Below are positions 36,510 through 46,722 of a DNA stretch of 64,000 bases, one piece after another. The notes beneath the pieces are model-generated. The model was not told where the DNA came from and searched no databases. It worked only from the letters and a program-made list of their open reading frames with translations. Origin of the DNA: Roseibacillus persicicus (GTDB lineage: Bacteria > Verrucomicrobiota > Verrucomicrobiia > Verrucomicrobiales > Akkermansiaceae); NCBI RefSeq assembly GCF_014651675.1, contig NZ_BMXI01000016.1, forward strand, positions 1-64,000. Direction: 5' to 3'. How positions within the stretch are numbered: position 1 is the first letter of the stretch; each line of letters starts with the position of its first letter. The position numbers and the translations under genes are program-made.

Positions 36510-39008
36510 ATGAACCCTAAATTCGCCCTACCATCCCTCCTGCTTGCCACCTGCTTGTCACTTGGCAATCTCTCTGCTGCAGACGATCTCTCCGCTGCCA
36601 AAACAGCCCAAGCCGCGACTGACTCCCAATCTCGCGTCCGCACCAATTTCGACGACGGCTGGTTCTTTGCCAAAGAGGATGTCGAGGGCGCGCAGAAGGT
36701 CGACTTCGACCACTCCCAATGGCGCAAACTCGACTTGCCCCACGACTGGAGCGCGGAAGGTCCCTTCGACCAAAAAGCCCCTGCGGGAGCCCCCGGCGGC
36801 TTCCTCCCCTGCGGCATCGGTTGGTATCGCAAGACCTTCACCACTCCGACTTCCGGCGAGCTGCGCACTGCGATTGAGTTCGATGGCGTCTACAAGAACA
36901 GCGAAGTCTGGATTAATGGCCACTCCGTGGGCAAACGTCCCTTTGGTTACCTCGGCTTTCAATACGACCTCACCCCTCACCTCAAGTCCGAGGGAGAAAA
37001 CGTGTTGGCAGTGCGCGTCGACAACTCCCTCCAACCCTCCTCGCGCTGGTATACGGGTTCGGGAATCTATCGCCACGTGCGGCTCACCCAGACCGACCGA
37101 ATCCATGTCGCCCACTGGGGAACCGCGATCACCACTCCCGAGATTACAAAGGACGCCGCCACCGTCGCGGTCGAGACAACGGTTCGCAATGACTCCGACC
37201 GCGAAGAATCCATCACGGTAAAGATCTCTGCCGAGTCCCAGACCGTCTCGACCGAGGTCACCCTGGCTCCAAAATCAGAACAAACCGTTGCACAAAAACT
37301 AAAAGTCCCCCAGCCACGCCTTTGGTCCCCTGATTCACCCAACCTCTACTCTCTATCCACCGAACTTCTCGTCGGCGACAAACAAGCGGATGCACTCGAA
37401 ACCACTTTCGGGATTCGCGAGTTTCGCTTCGACAAGGACAAAGGCTTTTTCCTGAACGGTGAGAGCCTGATTCTGAAAGGCATGTGCAACCACGACGACT
37501 TGGGACCTTTGGGCGTCGCCCTCTGGGATGACGCCTTGAAGCGCCGCCTCGTGATGCTCAAGGAAATGGGCTGCAACTCCATCCGCACCGCCCACAACCC
37601 CTCTTCTCCCGAGCTCATGGACCTCTGTGACGAGATGGGCTTCCTCGTCGTCAACGAGACCTTCGACAAGTGGCGTTATGGCTGGAAGTCCGAGAACGGC
37701 CAGCTGGTCGCGAACCGCGACCGTCCCGCCGTCCGCTACGGCTACCATCTCCACATCGACGAGTGGTGGGAGCGCGACCTCTCCGATCACATCAAGCGCG
37801 ACTTCAATCACCCCTCCGTCATCATGTGGAGCATCGGCAACGAGGTCCCCGAGGCGCAGAAGTATGGCGAGACCGAGACTCTGATCCAGATGCGCGACCT
37901 CTGTCACAAGCTCGACCCTTCCCGCCCGGTCACTGCCGGTTGCAACTTCATCGCGGGGGCCAATGAAAGCGGCTTTGCGGAGCTCCTCGATATCGTGGGT
38001 TACAATGGCGGAGGCGGCTCCTGCTTCCAGTATGAGCAAGACAAACTGCAATTCCCCGAGCGGAAAATGTATGCCTCCGAGGTTCCCCACTCCCTGCAAA
38101 CTCGCGGCGAATACCGCACCCTCTCCCGCTACCGCGAGCCCAAGCACCAACCCGCCGACCTCACTGCCGAAGAAGTGTTCCCCGAGACTCATAACAAATA
38201 CGAGTCCTCCTACGACAACGCCGGCGTGCGCATCAGCTCACGCGACTCCTGGCGTCTCACCCGCGACTTCGAGTTCATGGCTGGCGAGTTCCGCTGGACA
38301 GGCTTTGACTACATCGGCGAGTCCGGAGGCTGGCCCCGCGTGCTCGGCAACTTCGGCATCATCGACCTCTGCAATTTCCCCAAGGACACCTACTACTTCT
38401 ATCAAAGCCAATGGACCGAGGAGCCCATGGCCCACCTCCTCCCCCACTGGACCTGGACCGGCAAGGAAGGAACCGATATCCCCGTGCAGTGCTACACCAA
38501 CTGCGACAGCGCGGAACTCTTCCTCAATGGCGAATCCCTCGGGGTCCAAACCTTCACCGAAGAGAACGACATGCACCTCCAGTGGATGGTTCCCTATCAA
38601 GCTGGAGAAATTCGTCTGGAGGCCAGCATCGATGGCGAAGTGGTTGTCACGACCGCTCACACCACCGCAGGCCCTCCCGCTGCGGTCAAACTAGCCAGCG
38701 ACCGGGACGAGGTCTCCATCGCCGACCGCCAGCTCGCCTATGTGACCCTCACCGCCGAGGATGGCAACGAGACCATGTCACCCAAGGCTGCAGTTCCCAT
38801 CCAACTCAGCATCGAGGGTCCCGGCCGCATCCTCGCGGTCTGCAATGGCGACCCCATGGACAGCGCCGGATTCCAGCGTGACAACATCACCACCTTCAAC
38901 GGCCTCGCCAGCGTCATCATCGCCCCGACTGGCGAAGCTGGCAGCGTCACATTGACCACCCAACCCGAAGGACTTCCTGAGGAAAAGATAGTCATTGAGA
39001 TGAAGTAA
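36510..39008 (+). CDS. Exported glycoside hydrolase family 2 enzyme
   Basis: An 832-residue GH2 enzyme with a signal peptide at about 1-25 (ends LSAAD). The sugar-binding domain is at about 50-210 (LPHDWSAEGPFD), the immunoglobulin-like domain at 210-310 and the TIM barrel at 310-600. The acid/base is E445 in SIGNEVPE; the likely nucleophile is E524 in YASEVPHS. The C-terminal region includes DUF4982-type and further beta-sandwich domains (SAELFLNGESLG). Beta-galactosidase is the commonest activity, but beta-glucuronidase or mannosidase cannot be excluded. The ATG at 36510 gives the signal peptide; a longer upstream frame does not. Confidence 0.92.
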   Translation: MNPKFALPSLLLATCLSLGNLSAADDLSAAKTAQAATDSQSRVRTNFDDGWFFAKEDVEGAQKVDFDHSQWRKLDLPHDWSAEGPFDQKAPAGAPGGFLPCGIGWYRKTFTTPTSGELRTAIEFDGVYKNSEVWINGHSVGKRPFGYLGFQYDLTPHLKSEGENVLAVRVDNSLQPSSRWYTGSGIYRHVRLTQTDRIHVAHWGTAITTPEITKDAATVAVETTVRNDSDREESITVKISAESQTVSTEVTLAPKSEQTVAQKLKVPQPRLWSPDSPNLYSLSTELLVGDKQADALETTFGIREFRFDKDKGFFLNGESLILKGMCNHDDLGPLGVALWDDALKRRLVMLKEMGCNSIRTAHNPSSPELMDLCDEMGFLVVNETFDKWRYGWKSENGQLVANRDRPAVRYGYHLHIDEWWERDLSDHIKRDFNHPSVIMWSIGNEVPEAQKYGETETLIQMRDLCHKLDPSRPVTAGCNFIAGANESGFAELLDIVGYNGGGGSCFQYEQDKLQFPERKMYASEVPHSLQTRGEYRTLSRYREPKHQPADLTAEEVFPETHNKYESSYDNAGVRISSRDSWRLTRDFEFMAGEFRWTGFDYIGESGGWPRVLGNFGIIDLCNFPKDTYYFYQSQWTEEPMAHLLPHWTWTGKEGTDIPVQCYTNCDSAELFLNGESLGVQTFTEENDMHLQWMVPYQAGEIRLEASIDGEVVVTTAHTTAGPPAAVKLASDRDEVSIADRQLAYVTLTAEDGNETMSPKAAVPIQLSIEGPGRILAVCNGDPMDSAGFQRDNITTFNGLASVIIAPTGEAGSVTLTTQPEGLPEEKIVIEMK

Positions 39009-39036
39009 TACTCACATCCCACACACCGCAAAGAAC

Positions 39037-39097
39037 AGGAGCGAGAGGAGTCGCGGGCCATCAAAAGCCCCAGACTCCCTCTCGCTCCTTGTTTTTT
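39037..39097 (+). terminator. Long-stem terminator after the GH2 gene
   Basis: A 16-17-bp stem (AGGAGCGAGAGGAGTC paired with 39073-39089, one bulge) is followed by a run of six T. It is a strong intrinsic terminator, located 28 bp after the stop. Confidence 0.88.
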
Positions 39098-39115
39098 GGG
39101 CGGAGGGAAAAACAG

Positions 39116-40351
39116 CTATCTCCACCGGAAACGGGCTTGATCCGCGATAGGCTTTTGCAGCCGAATCCAGATCGGCATGTGATCACTCACGTCATACTCG
39201 AACAAGGTATAATCAGGCTTGCCGTTGCTCTTGGTTGCTTCGGGAACGGCGTCCAGAAACAGCTGCTCAAAATCGAACATCCCGTAGTCGAAAAGATCCG
39301 GCCCCTCATTTCCTGCACTATCATTCTTATGAGGAGGGGGAAGTCGCTTGTCTCGCGCGATAAGGGCAATCTGGTCGTAGGTTTGGTCTCTACGTGCGTT
39401 CGTCCGAAAGACCTCACCGTCTTTGGATGGATGGGCATCCAGGAAGGGCATGTTGATTTTAGCCTTTCCTGTCCGGCCCTTTTCATTCACCGACTTGATG
39501 AACTGTTCGACCGCTCGTCGCCGGATATCCACCTTTTTAAAATCAAGATTAAGGTCTCCGAATAAGAAAATGTTCGGCTGAAAAACCCGGTCTAATTCCC
39601 GGGCTCTCATCAACAGCCAATCCAACAGTGCCTTGAACTCCATCCACCGCTCTTCACGCTGCTTCGATTGGTGACCGTATAGCAAATGAGCATTCACTGC
39701 CAAAAAGCGATAGGCGTCAGCATCACCCTCTCCTTCTGCCTCGAAAGAAGCCAAGTGCGGGGTCCTAATGAATTGAACGAACTTCGGAATCACGAAGGGA
39801 GGCTTACGTGGTTTCCTTTTCCGCGCCTCAACAGCAGCTGCGACCTTGCCTTCCCAAGCGAGTAGCTCCTGAACCCGAACCTCGAAGCTTTCCGCGAAGA
39901 GCTCACGGTCCTGAAAAAGTGTTTCCAGAATGACACTCCTTTCAAAACTAATGTCCGATGAAAGCTCGGTGTGCCGGATTCGGTCTTTCCGATAAAGAAA
40001 AGCCAGCCGTTCGCGGTTTCCTTGTCTGCCGGGAACACCTCCTGCAACGTCAGAAATGACAAGTCCGTATTGGTCGCCCAATTGCTCACGCAGATGAAAA
40101 AGGCTGGAGAGATCGTCCAACACCTCTTGAATGGCGACAAAATCGCAACGTTCACAGAAACGAACCAGAAGCTGCCAAGAACCTTGCGAACGCTTCGTTT
40201 TTCCCGCCCGCATAAGCGCTCCAAATTTGCGGATATTAAACGAGGATAGGACAAGGGAGCCATCTCGCCGCGAAGGAAGGCCATATTGAGCTTCCCGGTC
40301 GCCGAGCTGGTCAAAAACCTGCTCCCACTGTTGCCTCGTGAAGGAAGCCAT
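39116..40351 (-). CDS. Endonuclease/exonuclease/phosphatase family protein
   Basis: A 411-residue cytoplasmic EEP-fold protein. The metal-binding Glu is in VAIQEVLDDL near residue 95. FLFGDLNLDF supplies the Asn-Asp pair near 260, and the C-terminal motif YDVSDHMPIW holds the catalytic Asp-His. A central insert of about 60 residues with basic KRKPRKPP may contact nucleic acid. Such enzymes cleave phosphodiesters of DNA, RNA or small molecules; the substrate is not readable. No signal peptide is present, and the neighbours give no clue. Confidence 0.88.
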   Translation of the reverse strand: MASFTRQQWEQVFDQLGDREAQYGLPSRRDGSLVLSSFNIRKFGALMRAGKTKRSQGSWQLLVRFCERCDFVAIQEVLDDLSSLFHLREQLGDQYGLVISDVAGGVPGRQGNRERLAFLYRKDRIRHTELSSDISFERSVILETLFQDRELFAESFEVRVQELLAWEGKVAAAVEARKRKPRKPPFVIPKFVQFIRTPHLASFEAEGEGDADAYRFLAVNAHLLYGHQSKQREERWMEFKALLDWLLMRARELDRVFQPNIFLFGDLNLDFKKVDIRRRAVEQFIKSVNEKGRTGKAKINMPFLDAHPSKDGEVFRTNARRDQTYDQIALIARDKRLPPPHKNDSAGNEGPDLFDYGMFDFEQLFLDAVPEATKSNGKPDYTLFEYDVSDHMPIWIRLQKPIADQARFRWR

Positions 40352-40460
40352 GGCTATTAGGAAACAAATTCCGGCGCGGTATTCAAGCTCGCCGCAAAAG
40401 CGAAAGAAACAGAGCGAAGAAGAACTTCGCTAACGACTTGAAAAGTCACTCTAGAAAAAA

Positions 40461-40535
<75 letters not shown>

Positions 40536-40663
40536 GTTTTTCCGTGGGGGCAGGCGAAATACTTCATCCTGGCCCGTCTGTCTACGGAAAAAGCATCCTT
40601 TTCCAGTCAGGCGGAAATAACTCTGGCCAGTTTGCCCCTGAGTGTCCAAGGTCCGCTTTCGCG

Positions 40664-41809
40664 ATGCGTAAAAAGGCTCTTTTGGCACTTGAAGACGGGC
40701 GGGTATTCCAAGGAACCGCTTTTGGACACGATGGTACAACCACCGGCGAGGTTTGTTTCAACACCTCAATGACTGGCTATCAGGAAATTTTGACCGATCC
40801 CTCCTACCGGGGACAGATCGTAACAATGACCTATCCCCAAATCGGAAACTACGGGATTACCGCCGAGGATTCCGAATCCGCCCAACCCCACGTGCGTGGT
40901 TTTGTGGTGGGCGAGCTTTGCGACGTGCCCTCCAGCTGGCGCTCGACCCAGAGCCTGAGCGACTACTTGGCGGAGCACAAAGTGCTCGGCATCGACGACA
41001 TCGACACCCGCGCCCTCACCAAGCACCTCCGGTCCGCAGGGGCGATGCGCTCCTGTCTAACTACCGAGTTGTCGGAGGAGGAAGCGGTGAAAGCGGCCCA
41101 AGCCTCAGACTCCATGCTCGGAGCGGATTTCGTGAAGGAAGTCACCACCGACAAGACCTACCACTGGGATGGCGAGTCCCGTCCCTGGACCATTCCTTCC
41201 GTCTCGCAAAGCATCGAGGGCAACTACCTCCCTCTTTCCGAAGCCAAATACAAAATCGTGGCCTACGATTTCGGCATCAAGCGCAACATTCTCCGTCGCC
41301 TCCGTCAGGAAGGCTTCGACGTCACCGTGGTTCCCGCGACGACTTCGGCCTCGGACGTGCTGGCGATGAGCCCGGACGGTGTCTTTCTCTCCAACGGCCC
41401 CGGCGACCCGGCTTCCTTGGACTATGTTCACAAAGAAGTGCGCGAGCTCATTGGCCGCACTCCCCTCTTCGGCATTTGCCTCGGACACCAGCTCTTGACC
41501 CACGCCTGCGGCGGAAAGACCTACAAGCTGAAGTTCGGACACCGCGGGGGCAACCAGCCCGTGCAGGACCTCCGCACCGGCAAGGTCGAAATCACGGCGC
41601 AGAACCACGGCTTTGCCACTGACGGCGAGAACCTGCCCCCCGACACCGAGGTCACTCACATCAACCTGAATGACCAAACGGTGGAAGGCACTCGCTCGAC
41701 GAAGGACCCAGTCTTCTCCGTCCAGCACCACCCGGAGGCAGCGCCCGGACCGAACGACTCCAAGGAATTCTTCGTCGACTTCGCGAAGATGATCGAGGGC
41801 AGTCGATAG
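40664..41809 (+). CDS. carA: Carbamoyl-phosphate synthase small subunit
   Basis: A 381-residue glutamine amidotransferase that supplies ammonia for carbamoyl phosphate in arginine and pyrimidine synthesis. The N-terminal domain ([13 protein letters not shown]) is followed by a class I GATase domain. The nucleophile is C272 in [10 protein letters not shown], with H356 and E358 in [11 protein letters not shown]. The length is normal. The ATG at 40664 gives the family N-terminus; an in-frame ATG at 40544 adds a non-homologous leader. The large subunit carB is not in this window. Confidence 0.95.
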   Translation: MRKKALLALEDGRVFQGTAFGHDGTTTGEVCFNTSMTGYQEILTDPSYRGQIVTMTYPQIGNYGITAEDSESAQPHVRGFVVGELCDVPSSWRSTQSLSDYLAEHKVLGIDDIDTRALTKHLRSAGAMRSCLTTELSEEEAVKAAQASDSMLGADFVKEVTTDKTYHWDGESRPWTIPSVSQSIEGNYLPLSEAKYKIVAYDFGIKRNILRRLRQEGFDVTVVPATTSASDVLAMSPDGVFLSNGPGDPASLDYVHKEVRELIGRTPLFGICLGHQLLTHACGGKTYKLKFGHRGGNQPVQDLRTGKVEITAQNHGFATDGENLPPDTEVTHINLNDQTVEGTRSTKDPVFSVQHHPEAAPGPNDSKEFFVDFAKMIEGSR

Positions 41810-41816
41810 GCTCGGC

Positions 41817-42377
41817 CTACTCACGCTCCGCATCCACCTCAGCGAGAAGATCGCGGGTGGCAATGAGCTCTTTGACTCCGTAGAGAGACAAAAAGGAGGT
41901 ATTGGCTCCCCCAGAGACGATGCGCATGCGCACGGTTCCGACTGTGGGCTTGTTCTTTCGTTTGGAAGAAACGGCCTCGTAGTCCCCAATCTGGCGGAAG
42001 TGAATTTTGCGGTCACTTATCCCATCGATGATACGAAGGAAAGCGCCTTCGACATCGACGGAAAAGCCGGCCGCCCGCTTCGCCCCCATCCGTTTGCCGA
42101 TGGTGCGGTAGATCAACTCACTCAAAAGCCATACGCCCGCCACCACGAGGACGGTGCTGAGGATGAAAAAACCAACCACCAGCACCTCATTGGGAACGAC
42201 TGAGTTCGGATTGTAGGAGAGGAACTCAAGGGACTTGGTGAAGACTGCCAACCAGACCAGAAAGCCCACCGCACCCAACAGCATCAAGGATGAGACCCGA
42301 TAAAGTTGCGCGAACTCACGGGCGACTTCATCGCGGTCCAGTTCGATAGCAAAGACTTCAGGGTAGTTTGTTTTCAT
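41817..42377 (-). CDS. Two-helix membrane protein of unknown function
   Basis: A 186-residue protein with transmembrane helices at about 29-48 (SSLMLLGAVGFLVWLAVF) and 66-88 (VLVVGFFILSTVLVVAGVWL). A cytoplasmic beta-rich domain of about 100 residues follows (SDRKIHFRQIGDYEAVSSKR), resembling a bacterial PH-like domain. It converges on carA with a 7-bp gap and diverges from the sigma factor. I do not recognise a named family. Confidence 0.7.
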   Translation of the reverse strand: MKTNYPEVFAIELDRDEVAREFAQLYRVSSLMLLGAVGFLVWLAVFTKSLEFLSYNPNSVVPNEVLVVGFFILSTVLVVAGVWLLSELIYRTIGKRMGAKRAAGFSVDVEGAFLRIIDGISDRKIHFRQIGDYEAVSSKRKNKPTVGTVRMRIVSGGANTSFLSLYGVKELIATRDLLAEVDAERE

Positions 42378-42546
42378 AACGAGGGCAGCGTCTCATTCCC
42401 CTCACCGCCCCTCTACTGCAACCGAATCGACCGATTGTAATCGCCTCCAATTTTGCCCCACTCGTTCCACACAAAGAGTAGAAAGTTCGGAGGTTCCCCT
42501 GATTTTGCAGGCGGGTCCCGGGCGGGGTTCGTGTTAGTCTTCGCCC

Positions 42547-43239
42547 ATGCCGCCAGGTTTTCCAGAGACGCGATGGACGCTGATTCAAAAAGTCAGGACT
42601 GAGGCGGATTCCACCGCGGCGCTTCAGGAGTGGTGCCAGAACTATTGGCAGCCAGTTTTTTCCTATATCTGCGCCCAAGGCTACGATCGCGAAACAGCCC
42701 GCGAGCTGGCCCAAACTTTTTTCGAAAAACTCATCTTCAAAGGACCTCAGAATGTCCTGCCCCAGGAACTCAAAGGAGCATTCCGGGCCTATCTCATGCG
42801 CTCGGTCAAAAACTTCCTCACCGACCAATGGCGCAGCCGTCAGTCGCAACGCAAGGGCGGCGGAACCCAAGCTGTGCCGGAGGACGAGCTGGCGCACGTA
42901 GGAGACGAGGCGCCCAATCCCGACCGCGCTTTCGACCAAAGCTGGGCCCTCACTATCCTCACCCTGGCCATGACCAAGCTGGAAAATGAAATGGCCTCCA
43001 AGGGTCGCAGTGACTTCTTCCACGTCGCCAAGACCCTGTTAGACGGACGCTCGGTGACCGATGAGAACAGGCAAGCCTTAGCCAGGTCGCTCGATATGCA
43101 GGACGGGGCCTTTCGGGTGGCCCTGCACCGCCTGCGGGGACGGTTTCGCCAGCTGATTGAGGATGAAGTGCGCGAGACAGTCTCCACCGAAGAAGAATTT
43201 CAGGAAGAACTTGGTTATCTCTTCCAAGTTTGGTCGTGA
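42547..43239 (+). CDS. ECF-like sigma factor (first)
   Basis: A 230-residue RNA polymerase sigma factor of the ECF type common in Planctomycetes and Verrucomicrobia. Region 2 spans about 10-95, beginning with the FPETRWTLI motif. Region 4 at about 150-215 carries the helix-turn-helix (SLDMQDGAFRVALHRLRGRF). It lies 12 bp before a Ser/Thr kinase gene, so the pair is probably one transcript. The kinase may control this factor by phosphorylation; that is an inference from position. Confidence 0.85.
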   Translation: MPPGFPETRWTLIQKVRTEADSTAALQEWCQNYWQPVFSYICAQGYDRETARELAQTFFEKLIFKGPQNVLPQELKGAFRAYLMRSVKNFLTDQWRSRQSQRKGGGTQAVPEDELAHVGDEAPNPDRAFDQSWALTILTLAMTKLENEMASKGRSDFFHVAKTLLDGRSVTDENRQALARSLDMQDGAFRVALHRLRGRFRQLIEDEVRETVSTEEEFQEELGYLFQVWS

Positions 43240-43251
43240 ACCAAATTAAGG

Positions 43252-45873
43252 ATGAAGAACTCTTGCAGCGAATGTGGCCAACAGATCCCGGACGAAAGTC
43301 CATTCGGGATCTGTCCGCAATGCTGCTTTGCGGCCCTTCCCAAGAATCAGGATTTGCTCATCGATGGCATCGAATTGGGCCAGAAGATTGGTGAAGGCAC
43401 CTTTGGCGAAGTCTTTGAAGGCATCATTCTCGACAACACCCTCGCGGAAGTGGCGGTCAAGGTCTTGCGGGAATCCCATCTGGAGCGCGCACGATTTCTC
43501 AAGGAGCTCCAAATCGTCTCCCTCCTCTCGCATCCCAATATTGCCCAGCTCAAGACATCCGGCGAAACCCGGGACGGCCGCCCCTATTACGCCATGGAAC
43601 TGGTCCATGGCGAAAGCATTGACCAAGCGGAGACATCTCCGCTGGCGGCCATGGTTCAGCTGACCCAGGCGGTCGCCCATGCGCACCAGAACGGAGTCAT
43701 CCACCGTGACCTGAAGCCGTCCAACATCCTGGTGACGGGAGAGGGAGTGGTCAAAGTGATCGACTTTGGCATCGCGCGGGTGTTCTCCGGCCCGCTCACC
43801 ATTGCCCACCAGCCGACGCAGAACATGCGCATGGGCACCCCGCTCTACATGAGCCCCGAGCAATTGGAGGGCAATCCGCGCATCGATACCCTCTCCGACG
43901 TCTACTCGTTGGGTCTCATTGCCTACGAGCTCTGCCTGGGCCGACCGGTTCTGCAGAACGTGGTATCCACCACCGACTCTTGGTCTGACAACGCCCGACG
44001 CTTGCAGGACTTCAACTTTCCTCGACTGGAATCCAAGGAGTGGAACTGGGTGGCGGCCAAGGCTTGTGCCTTTGACCGCAAAGATCGCTATCAAACCGCG
44101 GACGCCTTGCTGAAAGATCTCCTGGCTATCGAAAAGGGCACCATGGTGATGGCGGGCAAAACCGACCGACTCTACCGCGCGCAAAAATTCTGTCGCAAAT
44201 ACCGCACCGCCATCGCTGCGGTCGCCGTTGCGATGGTCTTTCTGGCCACCGTTGCAGGCATGAGCTTGCAGATGGCAGGCAAAGAGCGGCAGGCGGCGCA
44301 GGAAGTCCGGGAAGCAATGTTGGAACGAGAAAAGGCTCAGCTCGCGACCCGCATCGCGGCCTCGGACGCCCGCTTGCGTGAAGCCAATCTGGCCCTGAGC
44401 CGCGACAACGCGGGCGAGGCCCTGCGTATTATCGACCTCGCTCTCGAGCTACATCCCAACAACGAGCAAGCGCGCTACTTCCGAAACTTTCTTCTAGCAA
44501 CCCGATCCTTTGCCCTCCCCGTCGCCCCGCCCCCAACCAAAGCCCCAGCCAAACAAATCGAAAAACATAAAAACGGGTTTCTCGTCAATGGCTCGGAAGT
44601 CATCGCGCTCCCTCCAAGAAAGATCGCCCATTCGCGGAACGACATTGCAGTGCACGATGACGGCCGTGGCCGGCTCACGTTTACGAGTAAAGAAACCGGA
44701 GAAAGCCTTCTTGATCCTCTCATCTACGGCTCAGGCTTTGAGCAGGCCGCCTTCTCCCCCGAGCACGCCGCCGTTTGTGCCACCACGGAAGAAGGCGCTT
44801 TGCAGCTCTGGGATGTCTCCGCGATGAGTCCACATGCCGAGTCCGCAACGGTTTCCACTCCCGTGACTTGGTTGAGTTTCGAGCGGGAAAAGGACACTCT
44901 CTGGCTGGTTGATCGCAATGCGAGACTGGGGCTGTGGGCCAAGAATCTAAAGCCCCTGCAATTGACAAAAATGAAGGGCTTCGAGCCCGAGTTCTTCGCC
45001 CGCTATGCCCAGCACAACCACCGCGACTACCTGTGGCAATTCTGGCAGGGTGGCAATCAACGCGGCCTGGCGGGAGGAAGAGCCCAGGCCTTTGCCGCCA
45101 TGCTGGCCGTCGACAAGCATACGAAGAAAGCAGGCAGCTCCCTGATGATCTCGACTATGGCGCGGGACGAAGACGTGGTGGTCTTTGTCGACTCCTTGGG
45201 TTGGATCGGAATTCGGAACGACCGGGGCAGCTATGACTTCCTCCCCGGCCCACGCCGACCAGTCAGCCGCATCACTCTTTCGGCCAAGGGTGAGCGAGGC
45301 GCGGTCTTGCTCGAGAACGGCGAGCTAGCCACCTTCCTCCCCTTGGAAAGAGCTGTGCTTTGCCGCTGGGCACCCACCGAGTCCCTGCGCAGTCTGGCTT
45401 TCACCGACAGTGGCGACCTCCTCATTGCCGCCGGCCACGATGGCCGCATCCACTTCTACGACCCGTCCACCGGCAAGAAAAAATATCCCAGCATCGAGAC
45501 CCCGGGAGAGGAAATTGAGCTCGCGGCAGTCCCCCATCGGGAGGAATTCCTCACCTGCTCCACTGGTAACCTGCACATCAAAAGAAGGGCAGCCCATGGA
45601 GGCAAACTCCTGCACTCCGGGATGAGGCATCGCGATGGAGTTCACTGGTTCTCTTGCTCTCTGGATGGACAGTTTCTCTTTTCCATCGACCAGACCGATA
45701 TTGCATCCACCCGTGGGGCCTTGCGAATCTGGTCGCTGCGCAATGGCCAGGAAGTGGTGCCCGCATTGGAGCATGACTCCCCCATCAACTGCGCCACGAT
45801 CTACAAAAACGGACAACGCTTGGCCACCGCCAGCGCCAACGGACAGGTGCGCCGCTGGTCGATTACCCAATGA
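43252..45873 (+). CDS. Membrane Ser/Thr kinase with WD40-like repeats (first)
   Basis: An 873-residue Hanks-type kinase. A zinc ribbon lies at the N-terminus (C5, C8, C21, C24). The kinase domain covers about 40-300, with the P-loop IGEGTFGEVFEG, K70 in VAVK, HRDLKPSN at 151-158, DFG at 171-173 and SPEQ at 201-204. One transmembrane helix is at 319-338. It is followed by a coiled segment with a TPR-like stretch (about 345-410) and, beyond about 430, WD40-like beta-propeller repeats (LQLWDVSAM, LRIWSLRNGQ). The propeller is predicted to be extracytoplasmic and may sense a ligand. Partners are probably the two adjacent sigma factors. Confidence 0.9.
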   Translation: MKNSCSECGQQIPDESPFGICPQCCFAALPKNQDLLIDGIELGQKIGEGTFGEVFEGIILDNTLAEVAVKVLRESHLERARFLKELQIVSLLSHPNIAQLKTSGETRDGRPYYAMELVHGESIDQAETSPLAAMVQLTQAVAHAHQNGVIHRDLKPSNILVTGEGVVKVIDFGIARVFSGPLTIAHQPTQNMRMGTPLYMSPEQLEGNPRIDTLSDVYSLGLIAYELCLGRPVLQNVVSTTDSWSDNARRLQDFNFPRLESKEWNWVAAKACAFDRKDRYQTADALLKDLLAIEKGTMVMAGKTDRLYRAQKFCRKYRTAIAAVAVAMVFLATVAGMSLQMAGKERQAAQEVREAMLEREKAQLATRIAASDARLREANLALSRDNAGEALRIIDLALELHPNNEQARYFRNFLLATRSFALPVAPPPTKAPAKQIEKHKNGFLVNGSEVIALPPRKIAHSRNDIAVHDDGRGRLTFTSKETGESLLDPLIYGSGFEQAAFSPEHAAVCATTEEGALQLWDVSAMSPHAESATVSTPVTWLSFEREKDTLWLVDRNARLGLWAKNLKPLQLTKMKGFEPEFFARYAQHNHRDYLWQFWQGGNQRGLAGGRAQAFAAMLAVDKHTKKAGSSLMISTMARDEDVVVFVDSLGWIGIRNDRGSYDFLPGPRRPVSRITLSAKGERGAVLLENGELATFLPLERAVLCRWAPTESLRSLAFTDSGDLLIAAGHDGRIHFYDPSTGKKKYPSIETPGEEIELAAVPHREEFLTCSTGNLHIKRRAAHGGKLLHSGMRHRDGVHWFSCSLDGQFLFSIDQTDIASTRGALRIWSLRNGQEVVPALEHDSPINCATIYKNGQRLATASANGQVRRWSITQ

Positions 45874-45889
45874 GCCAGGGGCGAGGTCA

Positions 45890-46666
45890 TTGACGGGAAC
45901 CGGCCAACTCCCTAAGCTCGTGCCGGTGGAGGCACGTGAACAGGAGACTCAAGGCCAGACCTTTCCAGTGACTCGCTGGAGCCTTGTCGTCGCTGCGGGC
46001 GAGAGCGTGGAGAATGCCCTCGAGGAAATTTGCCTCCTTTACTGGAAACCCATCTACAGCTTTCTCCGCCGGTCCGGTCACTCTTCCTGCGATGCGGAGG
46101 ACATTACTCAGACTTTTTTGACCGAACTCTTGCGGGACAATGCTCTGGAGCGAGCAAGTCGGGGAAAGGGCCGCCTGCGCTCCTTTCTACTGGGCTCGCT
46201 CAAGCGACACCTCACCGCGCGCCACCGATACGAGAATGCCGAAAAACGAGGCGGTGGAACAAAAGCCCTGGCCTTGGCGAACTCCGAACTGGACTTCAAC
46301 GAAGCCGAGCACCAGTTCGCCAACATGCCCGCCAGCGGAGCTTCGCCGGACCAGCTCTTTGACCAGCGCTGGGTGCTCCAACTTCTGGCACGGGCGCATC
46401 GTCGGCTCAAGGCGGACTATCAGGCCGTGGGCAAGGGATTGGAGTATGAACTCCTCAAAAGCGCGGTGACAAACACCGAAGAAATGGACGCTCCACAGGT
46501 GGCGAAAAAACTGAAGGTCGCCCCCTCCACCGTTCGGGTTCTGGTTCATCGATTGCGCAAAAACTTTCGAGCGGCCTTCAGGGATGAGATCGCGGAAACG
46601 GTGTCCTGCCGCAGCGAAGTCGATGCCGAGTTCGAGGACTTGCTCAAAAGCTTTTCCAAATCCTGA
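45890..46666 (+). CDS. ECF-like sigma factor (second)
   Basis: A 258-residue ECF-type sigma factor. The N-terminal motif FPVTRWSLVV matches FPETRWTLI of the first factor. Region 2 is at about 25-105 (CDAEDITQTFLTELL) and region 4 at about 170-240, with KKLKVAPSTVRVLVHRLRKNF. I use a TTG at 45890 with a GAGGT upstream; GTG codons at 45920 and 45926 are alternatives. A longer upstream frame overlaps the kinase gene and is not coding-like. The two sigma genes flank the first kinase, which fits a duplicated module. Confidence 0.8.
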   Translation: MTGTGQLPKLVPVEAREQETQGQTFPVTRWSLVVAAGESVENALEEICLLYWKPIYSFLRRSGHSSCDAEDITQTFLTELLRDNALERASRGKGRLRSFLLGSLKRHLTARHRYENAEKRGGGTKALALANSELDFNEAEHQFANMPASGASPDQLFDQRWVLQLLARAHRRLKADYQAVGKGLEYELLKSAVTNTEEMDAPQVAKKLKVAPSTVRVLVHRLRKNFRAAFRDEIAETVSCRSEVDAEFEDLLKSFSKS

Positions 46667-46722
46667 GGAGAAAAATTCATTTCGTTTGAAACAATCGCGG
46701 ACCGATTTCCAGAGAAAGGGAG

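Noticed and set aside
45635-45889. Upstream extension of the second sigma gene
   Set aside because: It overlaps the end of the kinase gene in another frame and has Pro/Ser-rich non-sigma sequence.
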